Made by a program: the position numbers and the translations under genes. From positions 122,017,503-122,081,502 of the forward strand of contig CM041783.1 of assembly GCA_023374045.1 (NCBI GenBank): DNA of 64,000 bases. Reading direction: 5' to 3'. Positions 43,627 through 55,800 of this stretch are shown here, piece after piece. The notes under the pieces are model-generated. The model saw only the letters and a list, made by a program, of their open reading frames with translations, had not been told where the DNA came from and did not search any database. Each line of letters begins with the position of its first letter. Within the stretch, counting starts at the first letter, position 1. The DNA comes from Limonium bicolor (Eukaryota; Streptophyta; Magnoliopsida; Caryophyllales; Plumbaginaceae).

Positions 43627-44977
43627 TCATCCAATGATCTTCTTCCGCTTTGACTCCTCGCGCTGTTTTTTCTTTAACTGATTACTCGTCAGGGCAGGCT
43701 GCAAATTCACCGCGATTGACGTGGTGGGGTCTCGATTAATCACCGGACGATCAAGAGAGTACGGGAACTTCTCTATATGGTCCACTCGCTTCTCGAGCCA
43801 AATCTTGTAAGAGTTGCTTAAACTGAGATCTGTCTTTCGTTCGTTGAAGATAGCCCACTTGACTCCTCTGTCATAAGCTTGGGCAACATAGTTTATCGCC
43901 GCATCGGTGAATCAGTGGTCTTTGAATTTCGAAGCTTCCGCTCCTGGGATGGTCTATTCGCGACCAAATTGTCGCATTGCTCTTAATGGGTAGATGGTGA
44001 CGAAACGATCCAGACCAATTAGAATCACACCATTATGCTCCGCTAATCTGACAGTTCCACCCTGGACATCCCAATCGCTCAGTACCCACATGAAATGTGA
44101 ATGGAGGTAAATATCCCGAAAGTAGGCCCTCCATCCCTCTGTTGGTCTCTCAACTGCTTTTCTTGCGGCCCGAAATGTGCACATCGTGACCGTCTGGTAT
44201 TTTGCCAAGTGGGGTAATCGCAGGTGATCAAAAAGCCATATCTGCAAGAGCAAAGCACTTCCTATGAAGAACTTCTCTCGGACCTCGGTTTCCTTCCAAC
44301 GGTCCAAAGCTCTGATAATTTCAGCCACCATATACGTTCCGATGCTGAGCCCATCCTCGTAGGCTTTTAATAGATAGATTATTCGGGTTCATCCTTAGAT
44401 TACCTTGACGAAAGAGGTGTAGCCCCATGATACAGAGATCAAGTACACGCCTTTGAGTCCTTAGTGGGCGATGAGGCTTACAGAAATGATCAAGGAGCTC
44501 TTTTAAACTCAGACTCAAGCTTCCAAAATTCTCTACTTCTGTGATGTCGACTTCAAGGAATCTTGCTGCGAAGACTGGTGTTCCGGTGCGGTCGACTGGT
44601 ATACGAGGCATCTTCCGGTGAGGCTTGACCTTCAAAAATGCATCCATTTCGGCTGGTAATATGACCAATTCCTCAGTAGTGAATCGGTATAGATGGTCTT
44701 CTGGGTCCCAATACCTGACTGATTCATGTAGTGCTTCGTAGTCGACGTTATGCTTGGTGCCTAGGTGGGCTAGACTCACAAATAGGGGTTCACCGATGTC
44801 TTTCATTCCCATGCACTGATTCTTCAAATCTATGGCGAATTCTGTTTCTTGAACATGCTCTTGCTGGTAAAGAGAAATACGAGCTTGCTCTGTTTTGGCT
44901 ACCTCGTTCTTTTGTTGCTCTAAGACATCTCTTTGTCTCTTCTTCTCTCCTGGAACAGGTACTAGTCGGTTCATCAT
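43627..44977 (-). pseudogene. ORF1 upstream of gag, plant-mobile-domain-like
   Basis: This extra protein between the primer site and gag is an Ogre hallmark; its function is unknown. I start it at MMNRLVPVPGEKKRQRD (44977) because upstream codons look like leader. Residues ~10-50 form a charged helix (DVLEQQKNEVAKTEQARI). The next ~200 residues (VRYWDPEDHLYRFTTEELVILPAEMDAFL, then FIGSALLLQIWLFDHLRLP) resemble the aminotransferase-like plant mobile domain or a related DUF domain found in plant transposons; this assignment is by remembered pattern only. A one-base frameshift lies near 44380, and stops near 43954 and 43915. The tail is Lys/Arg rich (KKKQREESKRKK), possibly a nuclear localisation signal. 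Confidence 0.7.
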
Positions 44978-46498
44978 GGCTATCCCTGCAAAAGAGAGGT
45001 AAAGGAAAAGAAAAAAAAATGGGAAAGAAAATGATACGTGAGATTCGGGATGCGCAGCTTTGTAATACCAGTATGACACGCTTTTCAGAAATGAAAACAG
45101 AGAGAGAAAATTTTGTAAATATAGGAGTTTGAAAAAGGTTTTAATAAAAAGGTTTTAATTTTTGGAAATTCGGTTTTCAAAAAATGTTCATAAATAGTTG
45201 TGCAAACAGGTTTGAAAGCGATTTACAAGCGGTTTTGAGGGATTTTATAAGCAGCTTTTGAAGAGAGATTCCGAACGAGAGTTTTTTTTTTGAAAACACA
45301 GGTTTGGTCAAAATGGTTTGCATAGCGTAAAGTAAATCGTGGCTATGTTTGATGTGGAGTTGTAAGTGTTAATGTTGGGATAATCACTTTCCAGGTCAAT
45401 TTATGATTCCGCCTCACCGGAGGTACCGTCATCCCTTCACTATCATCTCTCGGGGTTTTTCTCTGCTATGCCTTTATGGAGCATGTCATCAAGAAAGTCC
45501 GGAGTGCTTAAGTTCGAAAGGTCAGGACACCCGAGATGATAAGGAAACATACGCCACGGCCAGTGATGATCCGACAACTCCCCACTTTTCAGAAAACTCG
45601 GGGAAGTATTGTATGGGAACGGGTCTCTCGTCACTTGCACGGTCAAGTGTGTCTAAAGTCCAAATTATTCACTGACTACGTTGTGCCATGTATGGGTATC
45701 TGGTAAATACGGGATCCTCTATGGTCGTATAGCGTGACATTAGGCTTTAGAGACACTCGTGGTGCAGGTGAGCAATGGAGAACTGAGCCCATGCAATCTT
45801 CAAGGTAAGGCAGAAGGACGGTGAGACAGGCGGCATACAAGGGGGTGACTCCCATAAACCCGTCTTAGACACCGGACTAGGTAGCTGGACACTGAAGGCT
45901 TAGAGTTCACTATATGCTGGCTTTGACTCGGATAATGGAGGATATTTTTGGATCATGAGCCCAAGGTGTTGGTCGGAGACCGTACCGCCTTGTGGGTTTG
46001 TTCACTGAGAGAGTGACCCTAGCTCATGGGGAATCAACCGTGGACCGGTCGGGATCCCGTGACATCGTGGGTAAATCGGGTGACACAGAGGAATGCATGT
46101 CCTATGCTACCCACCCCACGCACCCCACAATCACAATATAAATATGAAAGAAGTGAATAAACCAAATGAAGTTAGCACCAACCTATGTACTAAGTGTTTT
46201 ATCTTGAGATTAGAGATTCCAAATTGGTTGTTATTGACCTAAAGGGAAGTTAGCTTCAGTTAATCCTAAGTGTCTCTTTCTAATTGTGAGCTAATTATTA
46301 ACCCAATTGTTGTCATGTTTTTTGAGGATCTAGTAAATCCTATCTGTCCTCGTCAGATACACACTCAAAGTGTGGAGTAGAATAATCCTAAAAGCTTTGA
46401 AAAGAATCTCTTGAAGGTTTCGAAAGAAGTGGGGAAATCCTGACAATCTTGAATGGAATTCAGTCTTCCTTGAGTTTGAGAAAAACTTACTCAAGTTT
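44978..46498 (-). other. Leader between primer site and ORF1 of the giant element
   Basis: 1.5 kb without a credible coding region. Small plus-strand frames near 45400-45675 are antisense and unlike known proteins. Homopolymer-rich sequence (45005-45020, 45280-45290) is present. Introns or packaging signals would be expected here in Ogre-type elements, but I cannot assign one. Confidence 0.5.
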
Positions 46499-46516
46499 TC
46501 CCCAGCAGAGTCGCCA
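46499..46516 (-). other. Primer-binding site of the giant element (tRNA-Arg type)
   Basis: Three bases after the 5' LTR the minus strand reads TGGCGACTCTGCTGGGGA. It starts with TGG, complementary to a tRNA CCA end, and matches the tRNA-Arg-type site reported for Ogre elements. Confidence 0.88.
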
Positions 46517-47780
46517 TTCTGTGGAGGGTGATTTTTCGGTACGAGGGGGGTCTATGCAAATATGGTCTGACTGAAAAGTCAAGATCCTAGAAATATGCCA
46601 TTTTGTGGAGGGTGAAAACCTGTTATTTTGGCATCCCTCTAATACCTACTAAATCGTCCGTCTTTCCCAGAAAGCATAAAGGGGAGTGCAAGTGTGCACT
46701 ACACCCACTCTCGATGGGCTCCACGCGGACTTATGCCCTAAGGGCGGAAATTGACTAGAGTCGCCACCTAGTTTGACCTAAGATACTAGGAAGGAAGGTA
46801 AGGAGGGTTCTAAGAACCGTTGGTTGACTCTGAATTTGTTGCCTATGGATAGGACTTATCTGATCATACTAGAGATTCTGTTGTGGGTTCGCACTGGGTT
46901 ACACCCCTCAGAAGTGGCAACGACCACGACTTCGGATTGGTGCCCGAGGAAACCTCGGTCTCCAATTGTCGGGATTGCCTTCTTTCAAAACCTTATTAGA
47001 GAGATTCAATTTAAAGCCGAAGGATAGGATTGGGTGTGGACTAAAGAATAGATGATTTCCAAGAGTTTGGAGAAATAGGCTGGTCTTGAAATATTAGCCG
47101 GTGAAATTGGTTGGAATGTGGAGAGGTTTGGGGTTGTTTTGACTTTCACGAGTTTAAAAGGATGCTAGAAGTTTTGAGGAGCAAAGGGGCATTTTGGTCG
47201 TTTTTTAGTAAAGAGGCGTTTGGATCATTTGATGGAATTGAGGAATTTTTTTGTTTGGATTTTGGGACGGTCAAATCTTGAGATGTTTTAGGAAGTCAAA
47301 AGTGTTGGTGGATTGTGAAAGAGGATATTTGGTTTATAGGTGTTTGGGTTTTGAAGATGTTTCAGGTTTTTGGGAGTCTTCAGGAATTGGACGTCCTAGG
47401 TGACTTAGAGTTGGTTCAGAGGAGGATTAAGAAGTGTTTATGGGTCCTAAAGCTCTAATGGAAATGTTGGGTTGGTTTATTCAGAATTGTCTCTCTTAAA
47501 GTTTTTAAAACCGAAAAAAGCATTTTTTGGTTGTGGAAGGGCGGATAATCCTGAGGGATTACCCTATGTACCCCCTCGAACACGACACTTAATTAATGTA
47601 AGTGCCGAGGCTCGAAAGATGGGGCAATGAATTTTATGTCGAAAAATGGGATTCAGAGAGAAACACCATGAATGAGGTGTTCTCAGTCGAACCCTAATAA
47701 CGTCTCTAACTCCCGGGTTTTAAAACGTTAAAAAACCAAAAACATTGAAATCGAGTGGAAGGGAGTTAGACGATTCTAAA

Positions 47781-47930
47781 ATCCCGGCTACAACTAGGAA
47801 GGTCGTTACTTCCCTAGCACCCCGCCTTGTAAAAAACTAGGCTGCAATTAGGGGAGGTTTGTCACCCTAATGCCCCGCCTAAAGAGATCCAGACTGCGAT
47901 AAGGGAGATTACAACCCCAGTGCCCTGCCT
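47781..47930 (-). repeat. Three degenerate ~50 bp tandem units in the 5' LTR
   Basis: Counterpart of 16753-16902, same unit order, a few substitutions. Confidence 0.6.
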
Positions 47931-48371
47931 TGGATTTTTATTTTGGAAGAGAGACAAGTAATGTCTAACAGGGAAGAAAACGTTCTTTGAAGGTGTTGGA
48001 CATTACCTGTTCCCCAAAAATGGTTTATTTTTAAATTGAAAATCAAATTTGAAAACTTTTGAAGTTGTTCGGAATCTTTAGTAAAGAAACACTGATTTTG
48101 AGAAATCTTTTTGGGAGAAAACTTTATGTATATGTGAGAAGAACTTTCTGTGTTTGAGAAGAGTTTTCTGTGATGTGAGAAGAGTTTTTCCTTTAAAATT
48201 CCAAAAAATGGTTTCTTTGAAAACTTGACAAAATTCGAATGAAAAGTTTGTTTGAATTTTGAGAAAAGGGACCTTTGAATTAAAAACCGAATAAAGAGAA
48301 ATGTTTTTGGATTTTGGAATTGTACAGGATTTACAAGATAAATTTGAAACGGATGGACTGAATCTGGGCTC

Positions 48372-48656
48372 GGATGGTCAAAGCTGGTCAAAGTTGGTCA
48401 AAACTGGTCAAAGTTGGTCAAAGTCGGATGGTCAAAGCTGGTCAAGGTTGGTCAAAACTGGTCAAAGTTAGTCAAATTTGGATGGTCAAAGCTGGTCAAG
48501 GTCGGATGGTCAAAGTTGGTCAAAGTCGGATAGTCAAAGTTGGTCAAAGTCGGATGGTCAAAGTTGGTCAAGGTCAGATGGTCAAAGTTGGTCAAGGTCA
48601 GATGGTCAAAGTAGGTCAATGTCAGATGGTCAAAGTAGGTCAAGGTCGGATGGCCA
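48372..48656 (-). promoter_or_regulatory. W-box array (24 TTGAC cores) in the 5' LTR
   Basis: The counterpart of 17339-17622 in the LTR that would drive transcription. Cores are mostly TTTGACC on the sense strand, at 10-14 bp spacing. The array lies ~1.9 kb before the LTR 3' end, just downstream of the G-rich minisatellite. Enhancer function is an inference. Confidence 0.6.
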
Positions 48657-48775
48657 ACAACTCGGGTCAACTCTTGGACTTTTGGATCATTTCGTGGACC
48701 TTTAGGATTTGGGTTGATTTTTGTGGACTTGGCTTGATTTTTATCGTTTTTTGGGGTTTGGGCTGATTGAGGTCA

Positions 48776-49243
48776 TTTTGGGCCTTGGGTTTGGGCTTCG
48801 GGTTTTGGGCCTTGGGTTTGGGCATCGGGTTTTGGGCCTTGGGTTTGGGCTTCGGGTTTTGGGCCTTGAGTTTGGGCTTCGGGTTTTGGGCCTTGGGTTT
48901 GGGATTCGGGTTTTGGGCCTTGGGTTTGGGATTCGGGTTTTGGGCCTTGGGTTTGGGATTCGGGTTTTAGGCCTTGGGTTTGGGATTCGGGTTTTGGGCC
49001 TTAGGTTTGGGCTTCGGGTTTTGGGCCTTGGGTTTGGGCTTCAGGTTTTGGGCCTTGGGTTTGGGCTTCGGGTTTTGGGCCTTGGGTTTGGGCTTCGCGT
49101 TTTGGGCCTTGGGTTTGGGCTTTGGGTTTTGGGCCTTGAGTTTGGGCTTTGGGTTTTGGGCCTTGAGTTTGGGCTTCGGGTTTTGGGCCTTGAGTTTGGG
49201 CTTCGGGTTTTGGGCCTTGGATTTGGGCTTCGGGTTTTGGGAT
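48776..49243 (+). repeat. 27 bp G-rich minisatellite, 17 units (5' LTR)
   Basis: Same unit as at 17743-18125 but with 17 instead of 14 copies, so unit number changed after (or during) insertion. The plus strand carries serial G3-loop(3-4)-G3 runs; the element's own transcript would be C rich. Confidence 0.85.
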
Positions 49244-52039
49244 GGGTTGAGTTTGGAGATGGGCCGGACTTTGGAATTGGGCCGAGTGGGGTTTTAGTTA
49301 CAAGTGGGAAAGATGTGTTCAAAATAAATTGGGATTTCTTTTTAAAAAGAAACATCAATTAAAGGTGAGAGACAATTCCATGTGGAAGGGTTGAAAAATT
49401 GGAGGAATTTGGAATGAGAAACCTTAAGCTGTAAGCATTATTCTGAATTCTTTTCTTTCCTCTTTCATATTTTTTTTTGGGGTAAAGTTTTTTAGTGAAA
49501 TTAAGGGTGGTTTGGGATAGGCTTTAAGAGTATGGAGGGTATTATTCCCCACCAAGCAAATAGAAATGAGCTAGTTGTGGGGTACCCTCAAAGGCTTAAA
49601 AGAAATTCAAAGTTTTGGATGGTATTGCTCCCCACCAAGCAAATAGAAATGAGCTAGTTGTAGGGTACCTTCCAAGACTTTGATTAAAAGGAAAAGGGGG
49701 TGTCCTATGGGGCCATCTAGGGTTTACATAATAGACAAGAATTGACAAAGAAAATGCGATAAAAGAGATAAGGTATTGTACACATGATAAGAGAATGAAT
49801 CCATAATCAGAATAAACAATGAATCAAATTGATGAGCAAGATAAACAAATGCCGCTATCAGAGATTAATTACAAAGCAAACAGGTTACTAAACAAAACTT
49901 GCCGAAGGATAAAGAGGTTACAATAGAAAGAAAATCAAAACTCAAGATACTTAGGCATTACGCATTCAAACAGAAGCACTAACTCCATTTCTTCAGCAAA
50001 CCTAGTTTAGCCTTTTCTAGTGATGATTAGGTCAAAGCTTTCAACCAGAGCATAGGAGCTAGATCTACCATTTTCGCCCCTTAATCCCTTACTAAGTTAG
50101 CAAAATGCAACTTTAATCCTAATCTAAACAGGTATACAAATGACTACAGATTGATCATTCTAAAAAAGAAAAACTCTAACGAACAGAAGGGTTAGCTAAA
50201 GGAGTGAACACTTTCTCCTGCTTAAAACTTAGACTTGCTGTTGATTCAGACCATACCCCACAATGTCAATCCATACCCCACAAGGTCAATCCAGAATTTA
50301 CTCATGCTTGCATTATCAGTCCTAAGAACCTGAAGAAATGCTAAGATATAGTGACCTCTTCTTATTCACGCTTAAACCCCAGCATTATTAACCTCAAAGC
50401 CCAGACAGAAGACAATCTTGCATGGAATACGCTTATGAAACAGCCAGAGGATCAAATGTCAGAACCCAAATACCAAGCATGCATAACATATAGTCATAAG
50501 GTGAGTCCAGTACTTAAATGAACATGTTCGTTGGACAAATCAAAGAAGCCATGAGGTGATAGACAAAATACCAGGGGGAGGAACCCCAATGTTTTCCTGA
50601 GAAGCATATGAAACAAACACCACCACACAAGCATGCATGTATTATCAGTACCGAACCATAAAACTAATGCTAGAAACGAGAAGGAAATGAGACAAAATTT
50701 CGAAAGTGATGTTACCTGTAAGCGGGTATGGCCAGGAATACGTTTCAAATCATCAGCCCAGAAATACACCACGAACCCAGGCCAAAATCACACACTCGCG
50801 TGACTTCGACACAGAAATAGTCAGAAGACGGTTCTAGTAGTATAATCCCTGCCGGTTAGTTTCAAACAGAAGTCGAGCTAGAATCTGAGATAGGTCGGTT
50901 CTTCATAACAGAATGCAGATTGAGATTCGATTAACTTAAAAATGGTACTGAGTAGATGCTCTAGGCCATTGTTAACAGATGACATGTAGAAAGTTAATAG
51001 TAGGAGCAAAAGGAAGAAGGCCGTAAAGAAAACTGAGGGGGGGATGTTCAGAAATTTTTGAAACTAAGCCTCGCTTTCTTATCCTGTTCGTGAACTTCGA
51101 AGTTCATACCAGGCCAGGAGCAGTGGTGGTAGAAGCTTACCGAAACCAAATATAAATGATACAAGAAAAAAAAGTGATAAATGGAGGAGCGAATGAGAGT
51201 TATGGTCGGGATGATTACCGAAACCACACTCGCTCCCCTAGACTAAGCGAACAAGGAAGAACAAAACGTTAGAAGAAGATGGGTACAAGCCTAAACCGGA
51301 ATTAATCGTTCAAAAACCCGAAGTCAATCACCTGCGAAACCAAATCATTCGAGGCCTGCCTTCATTTTTTTTGAAAAGAAGAAAACCAGGGCCAGAGGTG
51401 ACGGAGATGGATTTTATGTCGGAAACAACTTTCTAGACTGAACCACAGTTATCCGCCATCCTCAGTTCGAATTCTCTTTGACAAAGTCTTCAAAAGAAAG
51501 AAGGGAACGAAAGAAAGAAAGAAAACCATGACGGGGAGAAGGATAGAAACAGAAGAGATAAGGGGGAAGAGCTAGTGAGAGAAAACGCTTACTCTGTCTC
51601 TGGAGTATCGAGGGCGAAAGCTTGGCGGCAGCGGTAGGAAGGAGAATGGAGAAGATGAACGTGGTGTCTCGAAGAACTTCAGGCGAAGGGGCAAAGGGTT
51701 GGTGGTGATTCGAAGAAGGACGAGATTCCAAAGAAGATGAAGAAGGTTTCTGAGTTTTTTGTTTAAGTTTGAACTCGGGAAATCGCAATGAAAATCGGGA
51801 ATCAGACAGACCAAAGGAATAAGAATGTTGGGGATTACCACTTGCCAGTAAAACATGGGTGACTGTAGGGTTTAAAGATTGTTTTTATAAAAGGGAGCAG
51901 ACAGATGTCAAGTTAGGGTTTTTGTTGAGTCATGGGCTTATGAACTGATTTTTATTTGGGCTAACAAGAGAAATGGGCTTTATCTGAGGTAAAAATCGGA
52001 CCAGGGAGGATAGAAGAAGCAAAAACGAGTTTCAGCAGA

Positions 52040-52110
52040 TCCCCAGTCTCGAACTCACAACCTCTAGCATACCCCTTGCATGCCTCTACCGGTTAAACTA
52101 TGACAGAACT
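52040..52110 (-). other. tRNA-like segment 2 in the 5' LTR (A/B-box pair)
   Basis: Counterpart of 31582-31650: A-box-like TAGTTTAACCGG and B-box-like GAGTTCGAGACT at tRNA spacing. Confidence 0.45.
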
Positions 52111-52181
52111 CGTTAAATGAAGCAACGAAATAAAAGAAGAACTAAGTTGCGGGCTGAAGCGGAATAAAGAAAATGCTTTTG

Positions 52182-52254
52182 TTCACGCCAAGAATCGAAC
52201 CCGAGACTCACGGGTTATATACAAGTACTTTAACCAGTTAAGCTAGGTCGAATT
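52182..52254 (-). other. tRNA-like segment 1 in the 5' LTR (A/B-box pair)
   Basis: Counterpart of 31725-31796, with the better B box GGGTTCGATTC. Confidence 0.5.
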
Positions 52255-52871
52255 CCAGTATATACATGAGAGAAATAATACGAACGTTCTAAAATTTACT
52301 GGATAACTCTCCTAAAAATACAACAAATCCAAAAGAAAGTATACAATAAAATGAGATGACTAATCTGATGACATGAAAGTATGGAATACAATTAAAAATA
52401 AGATTCAAAACGTCAAGAGATATAAAATAAAAGAAAAGCATATGTACATGAAATAATGAAATTTAATGCTCATAATGAAGATAAACACTCAAAGTAATAG
52501 AAAAAAAGGGTAGTAAAAGGACACGCAAATAATAATAAAAATAGTGACGATAAAACGGAGAAAGTCAAAAAAGAAATAACAAATAATAATAAAGTATAAA
52601 TCGATCAAACAAGTAAAATAAAACAAGGTAATAACAAAAACGTGAAATGTTTTAAAATAAAAGCAACAAAATATGTACACAAAATGAAGTAGGTTAAAAC
52701 GGATTACAATAAAAGGCTCATGATCCCTTCTTCATAGGGATGTGAGGTTTAAATGTCGGGAAAGAGAAATTCCTTTAGTTGAAAACGGGGACGACCGCCT
52801 TGTTTCTGAAAGCATGTTTATTTTTTCATTTTTTGTTTCAAAAAAAAGGGTGAGAATTTTTGGTGTCTACA

Positions 52872-52876
52872 ATACC
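52872..52876. other. Target-site duplication ATACC, right copy (giant element)
   Basis: Matches 15490-15494. Confidence 0.85.
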
Positions 52877-55800
52877 ATAATTTTATATTTAAAAAACATA
52901 TAAAGGTTTGAGGTATTTCACTTGGAAATGAGTTTTGAGTGGCTAAATGCCCATGATTACACCTTAAACAACATGTGTACTAATTAGTATCACATTAGGA
53001 AGCCTAAATCAATGGGAAATCAAAAATTTCACAAATATGTGCACTAATGTGGGAATAGTAACCAAATAGTGCCTAGTTTAGTCTTTAGTTAACATAAGTC
53101 AATTATTTGGTCAACTAAGACCACAAATATCTTCTTAAATAAGAGGGGCCAGTTTTGATGTGGGGAGTCACCACATGACTAAACAACTAAAGGAAAAAGA
53201 AGAGATAAGGCAAATAGTACTATTTACCTTTTAAACAAAAATCTTGCTTTTAGCTTCCCTCTATCCTCCTTTCTTCATTTCTTCTTCTTCCCACCGATTT
53301 CACCTGCTCTCTTTCTTCTCCATTTACGTAGGAAGCAACTCCATGCTAGCTCCACCTTCATTTGCTTGCCAAACACTCATCTTAGCTCCAAAATCAAAAC
53401 TAAGTACTTATTTCTCTTAGTTAGCTCAAGCTCTTTCTTGTTATCCTTTCAAATCTCCAAGAGCTTCATTTTGGTGCCAAGGCAAACCACCATTAGAGGA
53501 GGAAAATAAGCTTGATGAGTCCATTAGCTTCTCTGTTCCCTTAAGGTAAGGAAAATGTAAGAAAAACTAGGTTTCCACCATCTTTTCTTCATTACCGAAA
53601 ATTATCACTTATGGGGCTTCATTTTTATGCCTTGTTCTAGCTTGTTTTCTATTCTCCAAGGGCTAGAGGAGGACCTTCTTGATTCATATCCAAGCCTACC
53701 TTAAGACTTCAAGGTAAAATACTCATTTTAATACCTTAACCACATTTTAACCTAGGTTTGATTCCTTAAGGTTAGAGTATTATATAGCACTCATTGGAGT
53801 CATTAGATATTGATTAGAACATTGGCAAGGAGAAATAAATTGGTGACCGAGATTGTTCAAGGAAAAACCTAAGGAGGAAAGTTTGTGAAGCTTGTAAAAG
53901 AACAAGGTAAATTGCTTACCTTAAGGTGTTTTATTGTTTAAGAGAATGGGATTTAGATATATGATAAGCTTAGCTTAGAGTTTACAACAAAAAAGGGCTA
54001 TAAAACCTAGGAGAAACAATGATTATATTTGAGAACTTGTGATTAAAGAGCAAATGGGAAATGAGATAGTTAGACATTTAAAAGAGTGAATTACAAGAGC
54101 ATTTATATTTCAATGGGAGCCTTGTTGTGTGTATTTGCAGGTCAAAGGCTAATATATGTGGAAATTCAGTGGTTAAGCTTTATGTCATTTAAGGGCCTAA
54201 GTGCCAAGCAATTTAAGTTTATGCACTATATTGTGATGTAGTATAGTTTTGGTGTAATTTAAGTGTTAAGAATGTGTGGAAAGAATTTGGGTGTTCAAGG
54301 TTGTTAAATGGTAAAAATCAAGTGTTTGTATATAGAAATATACTAAAGAAGCCATGTCAAAATTTGGTGAGAAAACAAGGAGTTTAAGGTGTATAAATGA
54401 AGTTTGATGACCTAGAAGGTACTAGGAATTCTTAAGGCTTAAATTGGTGAAAGAAAGTGAACTAGAGTGTTCTTGAGTGTTTAAAGGACTTAGGAGTTGT
54501 CTTGAAGGAATTAGAGTTTAAATGAGTGAGTTTAATGCTCTAGGGTTATGGTGGGAGTGTGATTAAGTCTTGTGCAAAGTTTGATGGAAATGAGGTGAAA
54601 AACCTTGAAATGACTTGGGTGAGAACCAGGGTGTATGACTTGAGGAGGTCTAGGTAATTGCAATGGGGATGAAAAATGATGCTTATAGAGTGGTTAAATT
54701 GTTAAGAAGGGAACACTTGGGTTAGTTGAAGTTCTAGGTAATTTACATGTTGTAAATGTAAGGAATTAAATGTTAAGTGTTAGGAGTTTTGTAAGGATTG
54801 AGTAAAATGGTTAAAAGAATCTTTAGTGGGTGAATTAATGAGTTTACATGAATGTTTAAAGGTGAGTTTAAGTGCCTAAATGATGTTGGAACACATTAGA
54901 ACACTTGTGGTGAGGTTTGGTGTGAATTCAACACTTAGAAATAAGTTTCTGGAGCCGACCTACCTTAGGACCGACCTTGGCAGGGTCGGTCAGGCTCAAA
55001 ATACACACGCAGGAAACTCTCTGGAATGGACTGACCTTAGGACCGACCATGGACAAGGTCGGTCGGGCTGAAAAACAATGAACAAAATGTTTCTGGAATG
55101 GACCGACCGTGGGACCAAACTTAGCAAGGTCTGTCGGGGCAAAAATTTCAAATGGTAAAATGTTACTGGAATGGACCGACCTTGGCAAGGTCGGTCGAGT
55201 GGGAATTTTTCAACCAGAATGTCTCTGGAATATACCGACCCAGAGTAGGGTCGGTCGGTAGGGTTGGTCGGCCCATATATATATATATATAAAAGGAAAC
55301 TTTAAGAATGTTAAGAGGTATTAATAGTAAGCCATTAAGAGGGCAATGATGATAAGAAAGATAGTAATACAAGGACCTAAGGGAGTAAGTTAAGTTAAAG
55401 CTTAAATGTTTAAGGTTAAGTTTGTAAGATCAAGTTTGTAAGAACTTAGGAGGTGTTAAGTGGGGGTTATTAAGGGTTAGGCAAGTTAAGTAATTAAAAA
55501 TCTAAGATGGATGAATGTTTTAGGAATTGGGAGTTTAGAACCAGAAGAGAATTTAACAACCGGGACAACCGACAGTGAACAGTATGGTTTTCTTGTGACC
55601 TGCTTGCTAACGAGGTGTCCCTCGGCTTGTGTGCTATTTGTTTATGTGTGCCGACTAAACAAGATAAAGCATGTAACCGGAATATTATGTTTGTTGTGTG
55701 ATTGTGATGCACTAACACAACTTACCTTGAGAACTTACTAACAATGTTTAGTAAATAATTGTGTGAGAATAAGGAACACTCCCTAGCATTGTTTTATTAG

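Larger units (their letters stand above)
15495..52871 (-). mobile_element. Giant Tat/Ogre-like Ty3/gypsy retrotransposon (about 26.7 kb without its nested insertion)
   Basis: Homologous LTRs lie at 15495-32417 (3' LTR, interrupted by an Athila element) and 46520-52871 (5' LTR, 6352 bp), with an interior of 14,102 bp and a 5 bp TSD. On the minus strand the order is 5' LTR, primer site at 46499-46516, ORF1, gag, protease with G-patch, RT, degenerate RNase H, second RNase H, integrase, tandem-repeat-rich 3' region, polypurine tract, 3' LTR. The extra ORF upstream of gag, second RNase H after the first, TGTAGACACC LTR start, tRNA-Arg-type primer site and unusual size are known hallmarks of the Tat clade (Ogre/Retand group). 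Every coding domain has at least one frameshift or stop, so this copy is not autonomous. Confidence 0.92.
46520..52871 (-). repeat. 5' LTR of the giant element (6352 bp)
   Basis: Minus-strand TGTAGACACC at 52871 to CCTCCACA at 46520. It is uninterrupted and serves as the reference for the nested insertion in the partner LTR (the empty AACCA site is near 51441). Order in element orientation: two tRNA-like segments (52254-52040), polypyrimidine-rich region, G-rich minisatellite complement (49243-48776), W-box array (48656-48372), three-unit repeat (47930-47781), end. No TATA box could be assigned with confidence. Short frames repeated in both LTRs (for example 50494-50772) look fortuitous. Confidence 0.93.

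Noticed and set aside
48721..49362. 213-codon Gly/Leu/Phe frame in the 5' LTR
   Set aside because: Same minisatellite as above; not a protein gene.
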